Part shown: piece after piece, positions 35,565 to 45,590 of the stretch
How the letters are laid out: each line of letters begins with the position of its first letter
How positions within the stretch are numbered: position 1 is the first letter of the stretch
Assembly: GCA_950106755.1 (NCBI GenBank)
Contig: OX467090.1
Location: 3,844,001-3,908,000 of the forward strand
DNA length: 64,000 nucleotides
Source of the DNA: Climacium dendroides
Lineage: Eukaryota; Streptophyta; Bryopsida; Hypnales; Climaciaceae
Direction: 5' to 3'
Program-made: the position numbers and the translations under genes
Notes under the pieces: model-generated
The model's database searches: none
Seen by the model: only the letters and a program-made list of their open reading frames with translations
What the model was told of the DNA's origin: nothing

Positions 35565-38500
35565 GCATCTACAACTTTTTTTTTTGAAGGCAGCAGCACC
35601 CGTACACTGCTACGAATTTGGAATCTCCTAGTGTCTTCGTTCTCAAATGTTGATTGCGTGATGGAGGGACTTCCACCATCTGCTTGTTTGTTTGTGCACA
35701 TGACAGACTGGAACATGGATCAAAGCTCATCTAATGCCAGGGACTGGGCTGTACTGGTGCTCAAGAAGTGGTCGAATTTGACGTCGACATCTCTCTTCCA
35801 AGATTCCATGAATTCCCACCTTGCGGAATCACCTCCCTCCCCAACCTTTTCCATGAGCAAAAAACCACGGAGATATCATGAGTCCACGTTATAAAATATA
35901 AAGTCACCATTTTCGACTTCATTACTCCAATGCAACTCTATTACATCTCTAATTTGACTTTAATACGACTCCTCTGTGACTCTATTGAGACTTTGTTGCG
36001 GATTTGTTGACTTACAGGTCATTCTTTACAACCTTCACTGACATATACATGACTTATATCTACAATAAAAATGATTCGTTGGCACATGGAGAATTTCATG
36101 ATTCCCTTCAACGTTATTCACTTCCTTCACAAGAATGTGAATGAACCATTTTTTATTTCTGTATAAGGTATGCAAGAAAAAATTTATAAGCACAGGTAGT
36201 CATAGCTTTCATATGCCAAAACAATACAGTTTTGTCCATTGACCAAAGAAATTAGAAGACACAATGAAAGTGTATGCATTCTAGGTAGAGGAGAATGACC
36301 ACATTGTCAACACAGCCTACCATTAACAATGACAGGAGGTTTAGAAAAAGCATAGAGAAATGTAGCAAACAATTTCTACGGCAAAGTCAAAATCAGAATA
36401 TCATTTTGAATGCAAATTTGACATATGTCGCTTTCAAATCCTAGTAAATATGTACATTGTGGCGTGGACTTGGTCTACCAATGAAAACATTGGACATCAG
36501 GGAAATGAAAAAACGAGTTGCTATTTACAAACAAGCAAGTTCAACCCAAAACACTTACCTCAACGGACCGATTGGCTTCCGCGACGTCCGTTATTCTGGG
36601 GCTTTTGTCCCTTCCTCCACTCTACAAAGCACAAAGTAGAAAATAGACACTAAGCACTACTATCTTGCGTCTTCTGCAAATTGAAGCAAAAATGCACACA
36701 AAACAAAATAACAAAACAGTTGTGGAGGGATCACTTACCACTTTTGTGTCCTTCCTCGATTTCCCCTTCCTTCCTACAGAGTCATACCTCTTTACCTTCT
36801 GTCGTGTCGAGGCCATTTGCTGCGCCTTCTCTTTCTGGGCATCAATGTTCCAGTACTCAATTAATCGATCCCATTGCTCTGGGTTCACACGTAGAGGAGG
36901 CTTCACATTGTCCTTTGCAGCCATTCTCAAGTACCGTGTTTTCAGTCGAGATCTCTCGGCCTTCAAATATCGCATCACTACTGTCTTGAAAGCAGACATG
37001 CTCAAAGGAGTCCCCACGTATTCAAACTCTGCATCTAGGGCATCTCTAAGCTTCTTCAAGGTGTGAGGCGCGTGTTGTGACCAGTTGATGATACTAATGT
37101 CTAGAATCTTCAGAACAAAGTCCCTTAGTGCTTCATCCCAAGCATTTTTCCCAACGCAATTGGCATCCACTTCCCCACCTGGTAGTATTGTTATTCTATT
37201 CGGTTTAGCTCCAGCTATGCTCGATGTCGACTGCCTTCGTCATACGCATTCTTCCGCTTGCGCCTAGACAAGCGTTCTTCAGTTTCTTGGGACATTGCCA
37301 TAGGAAATGGATCATGTCCACTTGAGGCCTGTCCTAGCCAGGCCCCATGACCTACTACAAGTGGTGCAGTAGCCCATACATTTGAAGATGGGGCTTGGCT
37401 AGGGACGTAGTGCCTTGGAACCCACGACCAAGATGGTTGCCTGTAACGACCCCTCTCTGCTACTGTTGGTTGTGGCAATTGGTCGAGGGCAAGAATTCGA
37501 ACTTGCGCCTATGGTTGGGGTCTTCTTCGCCTTTTTCTTTGATCCACTACTGGTTGTTCTTCTTTGTCGGATGGTGCATCAGAGGAGTCTATGACGACAC
37601 GCTTTTACTCTACACAAGCGACATTCCAAACATGCATTGAGCCTGGCCAATTTGGCAGCATGTTTTTCCACCTAAGGCCTTTAAATTTTTGATAGGCTAA
37701 ACACTAGTTTTGGGAATTCAAACAACAAGGCTACATTACAAGACAACACCAACATGACTTGAAAATCAAAAACAAGGCCGGTCCCTAAACCCTAAACCCT
37801 AACAGGAATTCTACTAAGAAGATGCGAGATGCCAATGTACATGTAGCAGCTGCGTCCTTGTTGGATTGCCGCTCAACTAGTTTACAAGCAATTGCGAGAT
37901 TCATCATACCTTTCGCGATTTCCTCTTCATCTGAATCCGTGGCATCCAACGACGAAACGTGGTCGCTGCTCATCTCTTTGCTTGTGCTGTCTCCTTCGCA
38001 AGTCTTTCCTCCGCGCGTCCTCCGTAATCCCCGTTTCCTAAGTCCAGCACACCTTTCACTCCGCCTCTACTCTCCCGAGGCTTGCTTTCTTTTTACGCTA
38101 GTCTTCCGCGGTGACTGTGACTGCTCCTTATCTCTAAGGCACAACAACAGCGATTGTTGATTCTTATGTAAGAATCCAGATACTAAACACGCCAACAGAT
38201 TAAGTACACAAAGTAATACTTCGGAGATCCAATGCGAGTGCTTGCTAAACTGCAACTAAAAGTGAAATTAGGCTTTGCTGAAGCAATCAAAACTTGGGCG
38301 CTTGAACACGGTAGACTAGGAGATGTACACATGGCTACGGCAATTATGACAGTTGCCAAATTGAATTCTTTGTAAGCATGTCTTACTATAGTTCTCTGCC
38401 ACTACCACATGACTTTAGAGAAGTTGCATAGTAGTTCAATAACATACAGTGAAATTTCTTTGTTACTAACATGCAACTCCTGGAAGAGTAATGTGGCATG

Positions 38501-38868
38501 CTAAGCGTCGGGCAGTGCATTGTATAACCAGAACCCTAGAAGAGTGCCGCCATATTGTCTTGGGTTCCGTGCCAGAATTTTCTGGCAAACAAATGGTCAA
38601 GAAACAAAGGACTCCTATTAGACTGATTATGTACTTGCAAAGGACCACCAAGGTCTGCTCTTTAGCATTTTACACAGACTACCGAAAAGTGATCAACAAT
38701 TCAAATTTATGTCATGAGCAGCAATTCAGTTGCATGCCTACGAGGAGAGTGCACTTACATTTCTGCTCTCAATGCTAGAGCGGGTTGCAGCGCCTTAGCC
38801 ACCTCTGCTACGTTCCAGTCTCGCTGGGGCTCATACTCCGTCTTCTCATGCGGCGGACTCTCCATTGC
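35565..38868 (-). pseudogene. Ptta/En/Spm-family transposase gene (Transposase_24-like), broken
   Basis: Minus-strand exons: 38758-38868 (MESPPHEKTEYEPQRDWNVA, donor GTAAGTG); ~37800-38150 (basic SPRKTSVKRKQASGE then acidic SSLDATDSDEEEIAKG); ~37215-37478; 36739-~37193; 36559-36621; and ~35640-35850 (ADGGSPSITQSTFENEDTRR). The core at 36739-37193 reads PNRITILPGGEVDAN, LDAEFEYVGTPLSMSAFKTV, YLKAERSRLKTRYL and NPEQWDRLIEYWNIDAQKEK, a strong match to the plant Ptta/En/Spm transposase family. There is an in-frame TAG after KQASGE, a frameshift between ~37200 and 37215, and a TAA in exon 36559-36621. The LTR retroelement is inserted at 35564, in the C-terminal region. Confidence 0.75.
37785..37803. 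repeat. Telomere-like CCCTAAA repeat
   Basis: Two full CCCTAAA units plus a partial third. On the minus strand this is a telo-box (AAACCCTA complement) close to an intron/exon border of the transposase gene. Too short to be a telomere relic with confidence; such boxes are common in plant promoters. Confidence 0.6.
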
Positions 38869-38954
38869 AAAATCTGCAGACATCAATCTGTAAGTATTCG
38901 TCCTTCCACGAAGTCCTCTAACTACAACTGAACTTGTAGATTAGCCTATACTAG

Positions 38955-39365
38955 ATCCCTCCACTGTGGTCTTCCGATCCCTCGATTAATTGACCGTTGC
39001 AGCAGACTACAATGTCATGCAGACTGCGATCTTTCGTCTATTAGTTTTCCGTTGTAGCAGACTACAATTTCATGCCCTACCAGTGTGGTGCTCCCTCAAT
39101 TAGTTGTTTGTTGCAGTGGACTACAGTGTCATGCAAACTGCAATCTTCCCTCAATTAGTTTTCTATTGTAGCAGACTACAATTTCATGGCCTACTAATGT
39201 AGTGCTCCCTAGATGAGTTGTCCATTGTAGCGGACTACAGTCTCATGTACACTACAGTCCTCCCTCGATCCGTAAACCGTTGCAGTAGACTACAATTTCA
39301 TGCCCAATGCGATGCTCCCTCAATGAGTTTTCCATTGCAGCGGACTACAGTTTCCTGCCGGAGTA
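38955..39365. repeat. ~58-bp tandem repeat, seven copies, inside the CACTA right end
   Basis: Units contain CTCCCTCAATTAGTT, then TTGTAGCAGACTACAATTTC (GTAGCAGACTAC is itself near-palindromic) and CATGCCCTAC. The array lies immediately upstream of the first transposase exon, so it may act as promoter or transposase-binding DNA. It differs in sequence from the left-end array. Confidence 0.85.
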
Positions 39366-40350
39366 GCACCCAATCAAATATAGTGGACACTTGTTTCAAA
39401 AAGTGTAGCGGCATGCACAAACTCCAGAAACGAGAGTAAGTGAATTGAAGATCAGAAATAGTAGTGGCATGCAGAAACAACGAAAAAGAAAGTGATTAAA
39501 ATTGAAGTGGGTTCAAGTTCAAAGAGGTGCGATAGGAGTGGACAGTCCCTGATGGGAAAGTGGGGTTTTGGCGGCTGGTAATTAATTGCTCATTGAGTCA
39601 TTTAGTAATGGACATTTCCATGATTAAACAGCATGGTTTCTGACGATTTTCCTGTGATTTGGAGTTCAATGCAAGAGCTAAACAACCTAAACTGATTATC
39701 ATGTCCCTTCTATGTAATCATTGTTGAAGATTTTCTTTTTTAAATCTTAGGTTCGCTATTGCTAATTAGGGCTAATTACCCTAAGGCAAACAGTAGTTAA
39801 AAGTTAGCGACTGTGAACTCTTACTAGAAGTTTGTCGCATATAGTAGTTAGAATTCAGTCATTGTAAAGTAGGAAATTTTATTTAATGACTTTAATGTCA
39901 CTCGCAGAAGTCATTTATAAGTTGTCCAAAATATGAAATGAGCCTAGTACCCTAAACCCTTGGTCCTGAACCAATTATTTTGTATTGTTGGATTTTCAAA
40001 TGTTTTTTTGCTTGACTATGTAGACTTTGGGGCGTGAATTCAAATTGTTGTGTTCTCGTTAGACTAATCTATACTTACAGAAACATGAAGAGTATTACAT
40101 TGACAATCGTTTGGAATTGAAAAGGGGTTTTCTTTAGTTCTATAGTTAAAAACCTCTGCATCCAAAGATTGCATGTCATTCTATTAAAGAACCAACATTT
40201 TAGTTTGTCTGTAATCGACTTCAAGTCGTTCAAGAATATCTTTCAAAAAAATTAACAACTTCTTAGGATTCACGAACTTCTGAGGCCATGATTTTTGGAA
40301 AAAAATATGTTCAAGACATTCACTATTGATTTCTCTGGCCTTCCATGCAG
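39365..40350. other. CACTA right-end DNA and adjoining spacer
   Basis: 39580-39950 contains AGTCATT words matching the left CACTA end. From 39955 to 40350 nothing is recognised. Confidence 0.4.
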
Positions 40351-40412
40351 GGTTGCTATTTGGCTAGCCTGTGAGCCTGAGCCTATGAGTCTGTGAGCTT
40401 GTGAGCGTAAAA
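40350..40412 (+). repeat. GCCTGTGAGC minisatellite, second copy
   Basis: GCAGGGTTGCTA followed by GCCTGTGAGCCTGAGCCTAT and TTGTGAGC units repeats the arrangement at 9961-10020. It lies about 0.3 kb beyond the 3' end of methyltransferase-like gene B. Confidence 0.75.
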
Positions 40413-40724
40413 AAATTAATTAAAAAAATTTATAATCTTGTAGAGTTGACCTATGACCGTAGATATTGTATTGTATATAGAGTGGTTAATGTGAAATCTG
40501 TTTTTGAGACTTGGCAATGAGGCCTGTTTTTATTTTTCAATTTTAAAGCTTAGCAAAGACAAAATACTACCAATTAAAGAAAATGAAGCAAGTAAAAAAC
40601 ATGCAAGAAAATCGAATACATAGAAGAAGTATCCATGAAACACACAAATCCGACCACAATCAAAATCAACACATAATAGTTTGACCCATTGAAGAGCTTT
40701 GTAAATCTTATGAATCTAAGTCAT

Positions 40725-42893
40725 TTAGGGCTCCATCAGAGAATCAGAACTTGTAGATGACTCAAACGACTCTCTACCTTCGGATATAGAAACATCTAAA
40801 TAGTGTAAGACATTTAGAGCATAAGTGTCTTTATGGCGTTTTGGTTTGGAGCAATCAAACTCCGTGAAGGCACTTGCCATCTGCTTGGCATAGATTGGAA
40901 GCTCAAAAAGCTTCTCCGGACTAATGAGAAGACTTAGTTGGGATAGGGTGGCATTCGTTGGCATCAATCTCCTATCTCTGCAACGGAAGAAGACATGTTG
41001 TCAATATTGTAGAATATGAAAATCCTCACCCAAGCAAAGATTAAAGAAAATGCCAACTTACTTATTGGATTTTCCCTTGCGAACAAATTTGCGAGGCACC
41101 ATTGGCATATCCTTCAGATCTTGTGAAAGGTGAACTACTGATGTTGTAGTTGGTGTCGCCACTACGGGTGTTGGTGACTTCCTCATGGGTTTCAGAATGG
41201 CATCATAAATATCTTTATTCCCTTCCAAAGCCACAATGTGGCGGCCGGTGCCACAGCAAGCCGTAATGCATGCACTTGGAGGTAGTGAAATCCAAATAAC
41301 TTAATTCCATGAAAGAATTGGAAGAACACATTTGGAGGAGTAAATTTTTGAATTGAGTTGTTACCTGTAGATGTAGTACAATCCAAAATCAAGTCTCCTA
41401 GGATGCTTGTCGTTTCTAAGAGGATAGTAAAGAACCTTGAATCTTTTTGCGTCCGTCTTGCTAGGGTTTGTTTCCATTCATAGCCACGTCATCTGCATGG
41501 GTCTAATTCATCAACATGTCATTAGTAGTTACGTCAACACCAGCCTTCATCATGGTGTTAGTCCTTTTGAAGGAAAATTTGGATTTTTCTTTGGAGTCGA
41601 GGTCCTTCACGAGGAGGGTGATTCCAAACTTTTGTGTCTACAACGTCCATAGTAAATGTACATTACTTTGCATTGAATGTAGTGCATTATGGCATGTTCA
41701 TGAAAGCCCAAAAAATTCTATGAAAATTACCGTCTTGGTATTGTCTACAACCGAGGTGAGGTGCATGCGATTCATCCCCATCCAGTCCTTTTTATTCACC
41801 AAATCATATGCTTGACATAACCCAACAATATTCTTTCTGAACTTCATGCCATAAGAGTGAAATAGAATGATGCATCCATCATCTTGTAGATGCTCTACGG
41901 CGAAGCTACATGCCAACTGCAGAGCCTCATCATCTGCATCTGCGTTCCATTTTGGCACCTCATAGGCCGGTTGAGAGAACCCTAGCACGGGTAAGTTCTC
42001 CGGACAATCAAGGAATATGACATCCACCCCTGGTCGAGCATTTGGCACTCTTTCAAACATGCGAGTCTTTCCGGCCAACATCTGCAAACATGTAGAATAT
42101 GAAGAAGTTAAAAAGAAGCACAAATGTTCAACATTCATGTAACATGAAAGTAAAGATTGCGCTTTTGAGTACTAAAATGCAAATGGATACCTTTGACAAG
42201 AAATGCAACACCTCGTTGTATCCTGTTGGTTTATCCTCGACCATGTCTTGTGCCAAGACTACAATGGAGATGTTGAGGATCAAATCCTCTGTCTTAGCGA
42301 CATCATTTTCTGTAATGACCATGGCTTCTGTGACGTGAGTGATAACTTCCTCGGTGAGATATGAGAGAGTAGCCTTCCTCTTTACTCCACTTTGTGTCCG
42401 TGAACCTTCATTTGCGGTCGAAGATGGTACCACTTCACCTTCCGCTTCGTCATTCTTCTTTTCCTTGCCCTTGCTTTTATCCTTGCCTTCCTTCTCTTTT
42501 GCCCCCTTCTTGTCAGCGAGTTCGGACGCTTTCATCTCCTTATTTTCAAGGTGGACTTGGACCCACGCCTCTTTCTTCCGGTCAAGAAAATCCCTCCTCG
42601 CAATGCCTTTCTTTCTCGCTTTGTCATCAAGGCCTATAAACTCATTGATGTCTAAGTCCAGGACCCCTTCTCCGTCCAAAGATCTCCTAAATTCAACCTC
42701 GGAAGGAGGAGTGAGCTCGAGGATACAATCCAAGTACCATCCTCTACCACTGAGATAAACTGTGGTGTAGGTGCGGAGTTGGTGTGCGGTGAACATACAA
42801 GCTTTCGACGTGCGATCTAGATAAGATGATAGGAAGGGAGGAAGGTCTAAGCAATCGATGGCTCCTTTTCCTTCGAGCTCAAACTTGAAATAT
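40725..42893 (-). pseudogene. Beta-class DNA N-methyltransferase-like gene, copy B
   Basis: Minus-strand exons with GT..AG borders: 42191-42893, 41731-42081, 41365-41637, 41062-~41277 and 40725-40977. Exon 1 encodes an unrecognised region (FELEGKGAIDCLDLPPFL, VYLSGRGWYLDCILELTPP) followed by a Lys/Glu-rich linker (KEKEGKDKSKGKEKKND) that looks nuclear. Exon 2 reads PGVDVIFLDCPENLPVLGF, then DDGCIILFHSYG; this is the position of motif IV, normally (D/S/N)PP(Y/W), here DCPE. Exons 3-4 give KFGITLLVKDLD and the SAM motif ILDCTTSTG...GTGRHIVALEGNKDIYD. The order IV then I is that of beta-class enzymes. Exon 3 is 273 bp against 280 in copy A and needs a frame change, has a stop after TTNDMLMN, and the next acceptor seems to have lost one base. 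I therefore call it disrupted. Confidence 0.6.
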
Positions 42894-43345
42894 CTACAAC
42901 AGAAGCACAATTTTGCATTCAGGAGAATGTATATGATGAGCATGGAATCCCTACAACATACTTCTGTGAGCAATTCTAGATGGTAAGACCAACAAACTTG
43001 TGACAAATGAATGCATTGCCAATATCAGGGCCTACAAGAGACGTTCCAGAAGAGGATCACCATACAATTCTATACCAAAGGGTTCTAAAATAAGGAATTA
43101 GAGTTGAGGGTGAGACATCCATCTGCATGTAAATTTCCAATTAGAGTAGATTTCACTCGCAAATTACAGAAGAGGCCTAGTCCGTGTGAAGAATCTAAGT
43201 TCAAGCCCACTTGAAAATGCTTTACTTCAATAAGAAAAATTACACTTATAGAAGGGAAGGGTGGTGAATATATGAAGGAAAAGCAGCTTGCAAATGGCTT
43301 CCATGTTTGCAGCCGCACAATATATATAATTAGGGTCTTCAGAGC

Positions 43346-43790
43346 CTAATGGATGGTGTCCACGTCATCATCTTCATCCGAGTCTGAGCTCAAGATGATG
43401 ACCTCATCTGTGTAAACTCTACTAGTACCGATGCTCTCACACACTTCTTCAAATGGGGGACAAGAACTAGCATTTGAGAGCTCAATGGCGGAGGAATACT
43501 CCGTCTTCGAGCTCTCAGGTGAGAACCATGGCCTAGGCCCCCGGTTCCAACTAAGTCTGTCTCCCTCAAAGTCATTTGTTGCGCGCTTTGCAGCATCTAT
43601 GATGTTTGCAAAACTCACCAAATTCTGTTCATCGTCACTGGAGACACTTGAGAGCTCTTGGCTAGGTTGAGGCTACTTCTTTGGCTGAGAAGGCCCTCCT
43701 ATCTGCAGCGATGTTAAGGTCTGGTCAATTGGGGCCTGCTTCTCTATAGAGAGTATCCTTAGACGCTTGCCTTTGCGTTGGCCACCCTGG
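43346..43790 (-). pseudogene. 3' exon of an unidentified gene ending in a SUMO-interaction-like tail
   Basis: After an acceptor (CTCCAG|GGTGG near 43787) the minus-strand frame reads GGQRKGKRLRILSIEKQAPI, has one in-frame TAG after GGPSQPKK, and continues through FANIIDAAKRATNDFEGDRL to the end. The C-terminus holds EVIILSSDSDEDDDVDTIH, a hydrophobic core plus Ser/Asp/Glu run typical of SUMO-interacting motifs. The gene's 5' part is cut off by the Copia insertion at ~43795. It lies upstream of methyltransferase-like gene B on the same strand and could be its neighbour or part of the same duplicated unit. Confidence 0.45.
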
Positions 43791-43794
43791 AGAA

Positions 43795-45380
43795 ATCAAT
43801 GCTATGAAATTAGAGTTGAGATTGAAGACAATGTCAAAAGGAATACATTTTCGAAGCTCCAAAATGGAACTTGGAAATTGACACCTCTTCCTGATGGGCG
43901 TGTTGCAATTGGCAATAAGTGGGTATTTTGAAAGAAATACCATGCCGATGGATCTATTGAGCGTTACAAAGCCCGACTCGTGGCTAAGGGATATTCACAA
44001 ATCCCCAGCATTGATTACGACGATACTTTTTCACCTGTGGTTAGACTATCTTCTATAAGGATATTGTTGGCTCTTGCAGCACATTATGATTTGGACATCA
44101 TGCAAATGGACGTCATCACTGCGTTTTTACATGGTGATTTAGAAGAAGAAATATATATGCGTCAACCTGAAGGATTTATAAAGAAAGGTAATGAATATCT
44201 AGTTTGTTTACTACTAAAATCTCTTTATGGATTGAAACAATCCTCAAGAATCTGGTACCATAAAATCGACTCTTATTTAATTTCTATTGGCTTTGAAAGA
44301 TGTAATGCGGATGGTAATGTGTACTACAAGAAAATTCAAAATGTATTTATTGCTTTAGCCCTTTATGTTGATGATTTATTTATTTTCACAAATGATCCAA
44401 AAGGTTATTGGATTGAAGTAAAAAGTATGTTGGAATCTAAATTCCAAATGACTTATAAATCTGGCTTTAATTATGGCCTTGGTCTTGAAGTGATTCGTAA
44501 CCGGGCCATGAAGACTATCTTTATTCATCAATCAAAATACATTAATGATAAATTAAAACAATTTCATATGGAAAAGTGTAAACTTGTTGCTACTCCTATA
44601 GAAATAGGACAAAAAGTTATTTCTTCTCCAACTTCTTCAACAAATGAAAATTCAAATAACTTTTGTACCACTTTTCCATATAAAGAAGATGTTGGTAGTT
44701 TAGTATTTGCTATGACTTGTACAAGATCCGATATTTGTTATGTTGTAATGCGCGTTTCTCAACACTTACAAAATCCATTAGAAATTCATTGGACTGCGGT
44801 TGAAAGAATCTTTCGATATTTGCAAGGAACTCAACACCATGGCATTCTATACAAAGGAGGTGGAACATTGTCTAAATTAACTCTAAAGTCTTATTCAGAT
44901 GCTGATTGGGCAGGAGACTTAGTTGATAGAAAATCTACATCTGGCTATTTATTTCTACTTGCAAATGGAGCCATAAGTTGGGCAAGCAAGAAACAAACTA
45001 CTACAGCATTATCTACAACTGAAGCAGAATATATAGCAACTACCTTAGCAGCAAAAGAAGCAATATGGTTAAGGCGACTCCTTGGAGATCTTGGAGAAAA
45101 TCAAGAGTCTCCAACTACAATTTATTGCGACAATCAAAGTGCAATAGCTTTAAGTGAAAACCCCAAGTTTCACTCTAAGTCTAAACATATTGAAATGCAA
45201 TTTCATTATATTCATGATCAAATATGTAGTAGTGAACTAAAATTAGAATATTGTAGCACAAAAAACATGTATGCAAATTATCTTACAAAAGCTTTAGGAA
45301 AAGAAAAGCACATGTATTGTGTGCAAAATTGTGGTCTAGTAGATGAGCATAGTATTAAGACTGTTTAGTTTCAGGGGGAG
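43795..45380 (+). mobile_element. Copia retroelement 1: RT-RNase H portion, 5' truncated
   Basis: Plus-strand Ty1/Copia pol C-terminus. It opens at about 43795 with NGTWKLTPLPDGRVAIGNKW, has one stop after NKWVF (~43931), then a 462-codon frame (43980-45368). Recognisable reverse-transcriptase motifs are MQMDVITAFLHGDLEEEIYM, LKSLYGLKQS and the catalytic YVDD (LALYVDDLFIFTND). RNase H follows with SDADWAGD, RKSTSGYLF, TTEAEYIA and YCDNQSAIAL. Gag, protease and integrase are absent. A polypurine tract (TTTCAGGGGGAG) sits just before the LTR at 45381. The intact catalytic residues suggest a young truncation. Confidence 0.9.
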
Positions 45381-45538
45381 TGTTAAGGATCAATGAAACT
45401 CACAGTCATTAGTCGAAAGTATCAAGGGTCACAACCCTTGGGCTAATTTATATCTTCTTGTATAAAAGGCTTATTGCCTATTCTATTATATATATGATTA
45501 TCATTAAATCTAGTACTTGTATATTTCTCTTCTTATCA
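45381..45538 (+). repeat. 158-bp Copia LTR shared by two elements
   Basis: It begins TGTTAAGGATCAATG after the polypurine tract of element 1 and ends CTTCTTATCA immediately before the primer site TGGTATCAGAGC. It therefore acts as the 3' LTR of element 1 and lies in the 5' LTR position for the following internal DNA. It contains ACAACCCTTG, also present in the LTR at 48001. Confidence 0.85.
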
Positions 45539-45590
45539 TGGTATCAGAGCTCAACTTGTATTAGAGCTCGACTTGGTATCAGAGCTCCAT
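45539..45590 (+). promoter_or_regulatory. Triplicated initiator-Met tRNA primer-binding site
   Basis: TGGTATCAGAGCTCAACT is followed by the degenerate TGTATTAGAGCTCGACT and then TGGTATCAGAGCTCC. The first and third are perfect complements of the 3' end of plant initiator tRNA-Met, as used by most Copia elements. A single copy is normal. Confidence 0.8.

Larger units (their letters stand above)
28501..39953 (-). mobile_element. Large CACTA (En/Spm, Ptta-like) transposon with nested insertions
   Basis: The left terminus is CACTACAAAAAAGGGG at 28501, followed by TATAAATGACT and a series of subterminal repeats. The proposed right terminus is degenerate, near 39953, where AGAAGTCATTTATAAGTTGTCC mirrors the left end by eye. 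A second, different tandem array lies inside that end at 38960-39360. Genes on the minus strand run inward from the right: a Ptta/En/Spm-type transposase and then a HAD-like ORF. An LTR retroelement is inserted within the transposase gene, and a MITE within that LTR. I found no intact TnpD-type (Transposase_21) ORF. Premature stops in the transposase suggest it is non-autonomous today. The right border is the weakest part of this call. Confidence 0.65.

Noticed and set aside
37470..37560. tRNA-like T-arm (AAGTTCGAATTCTT on the minus strand)
   Set aside because: No matching D-arm, anticodon arm or acceptor stem could be placed around it.
37785..37803. Interstitial telomere as evidence of a chromosome end or fusion
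   Set aside because: Fewer than three full CCCTAAA units; more likely a telo-box or chance.
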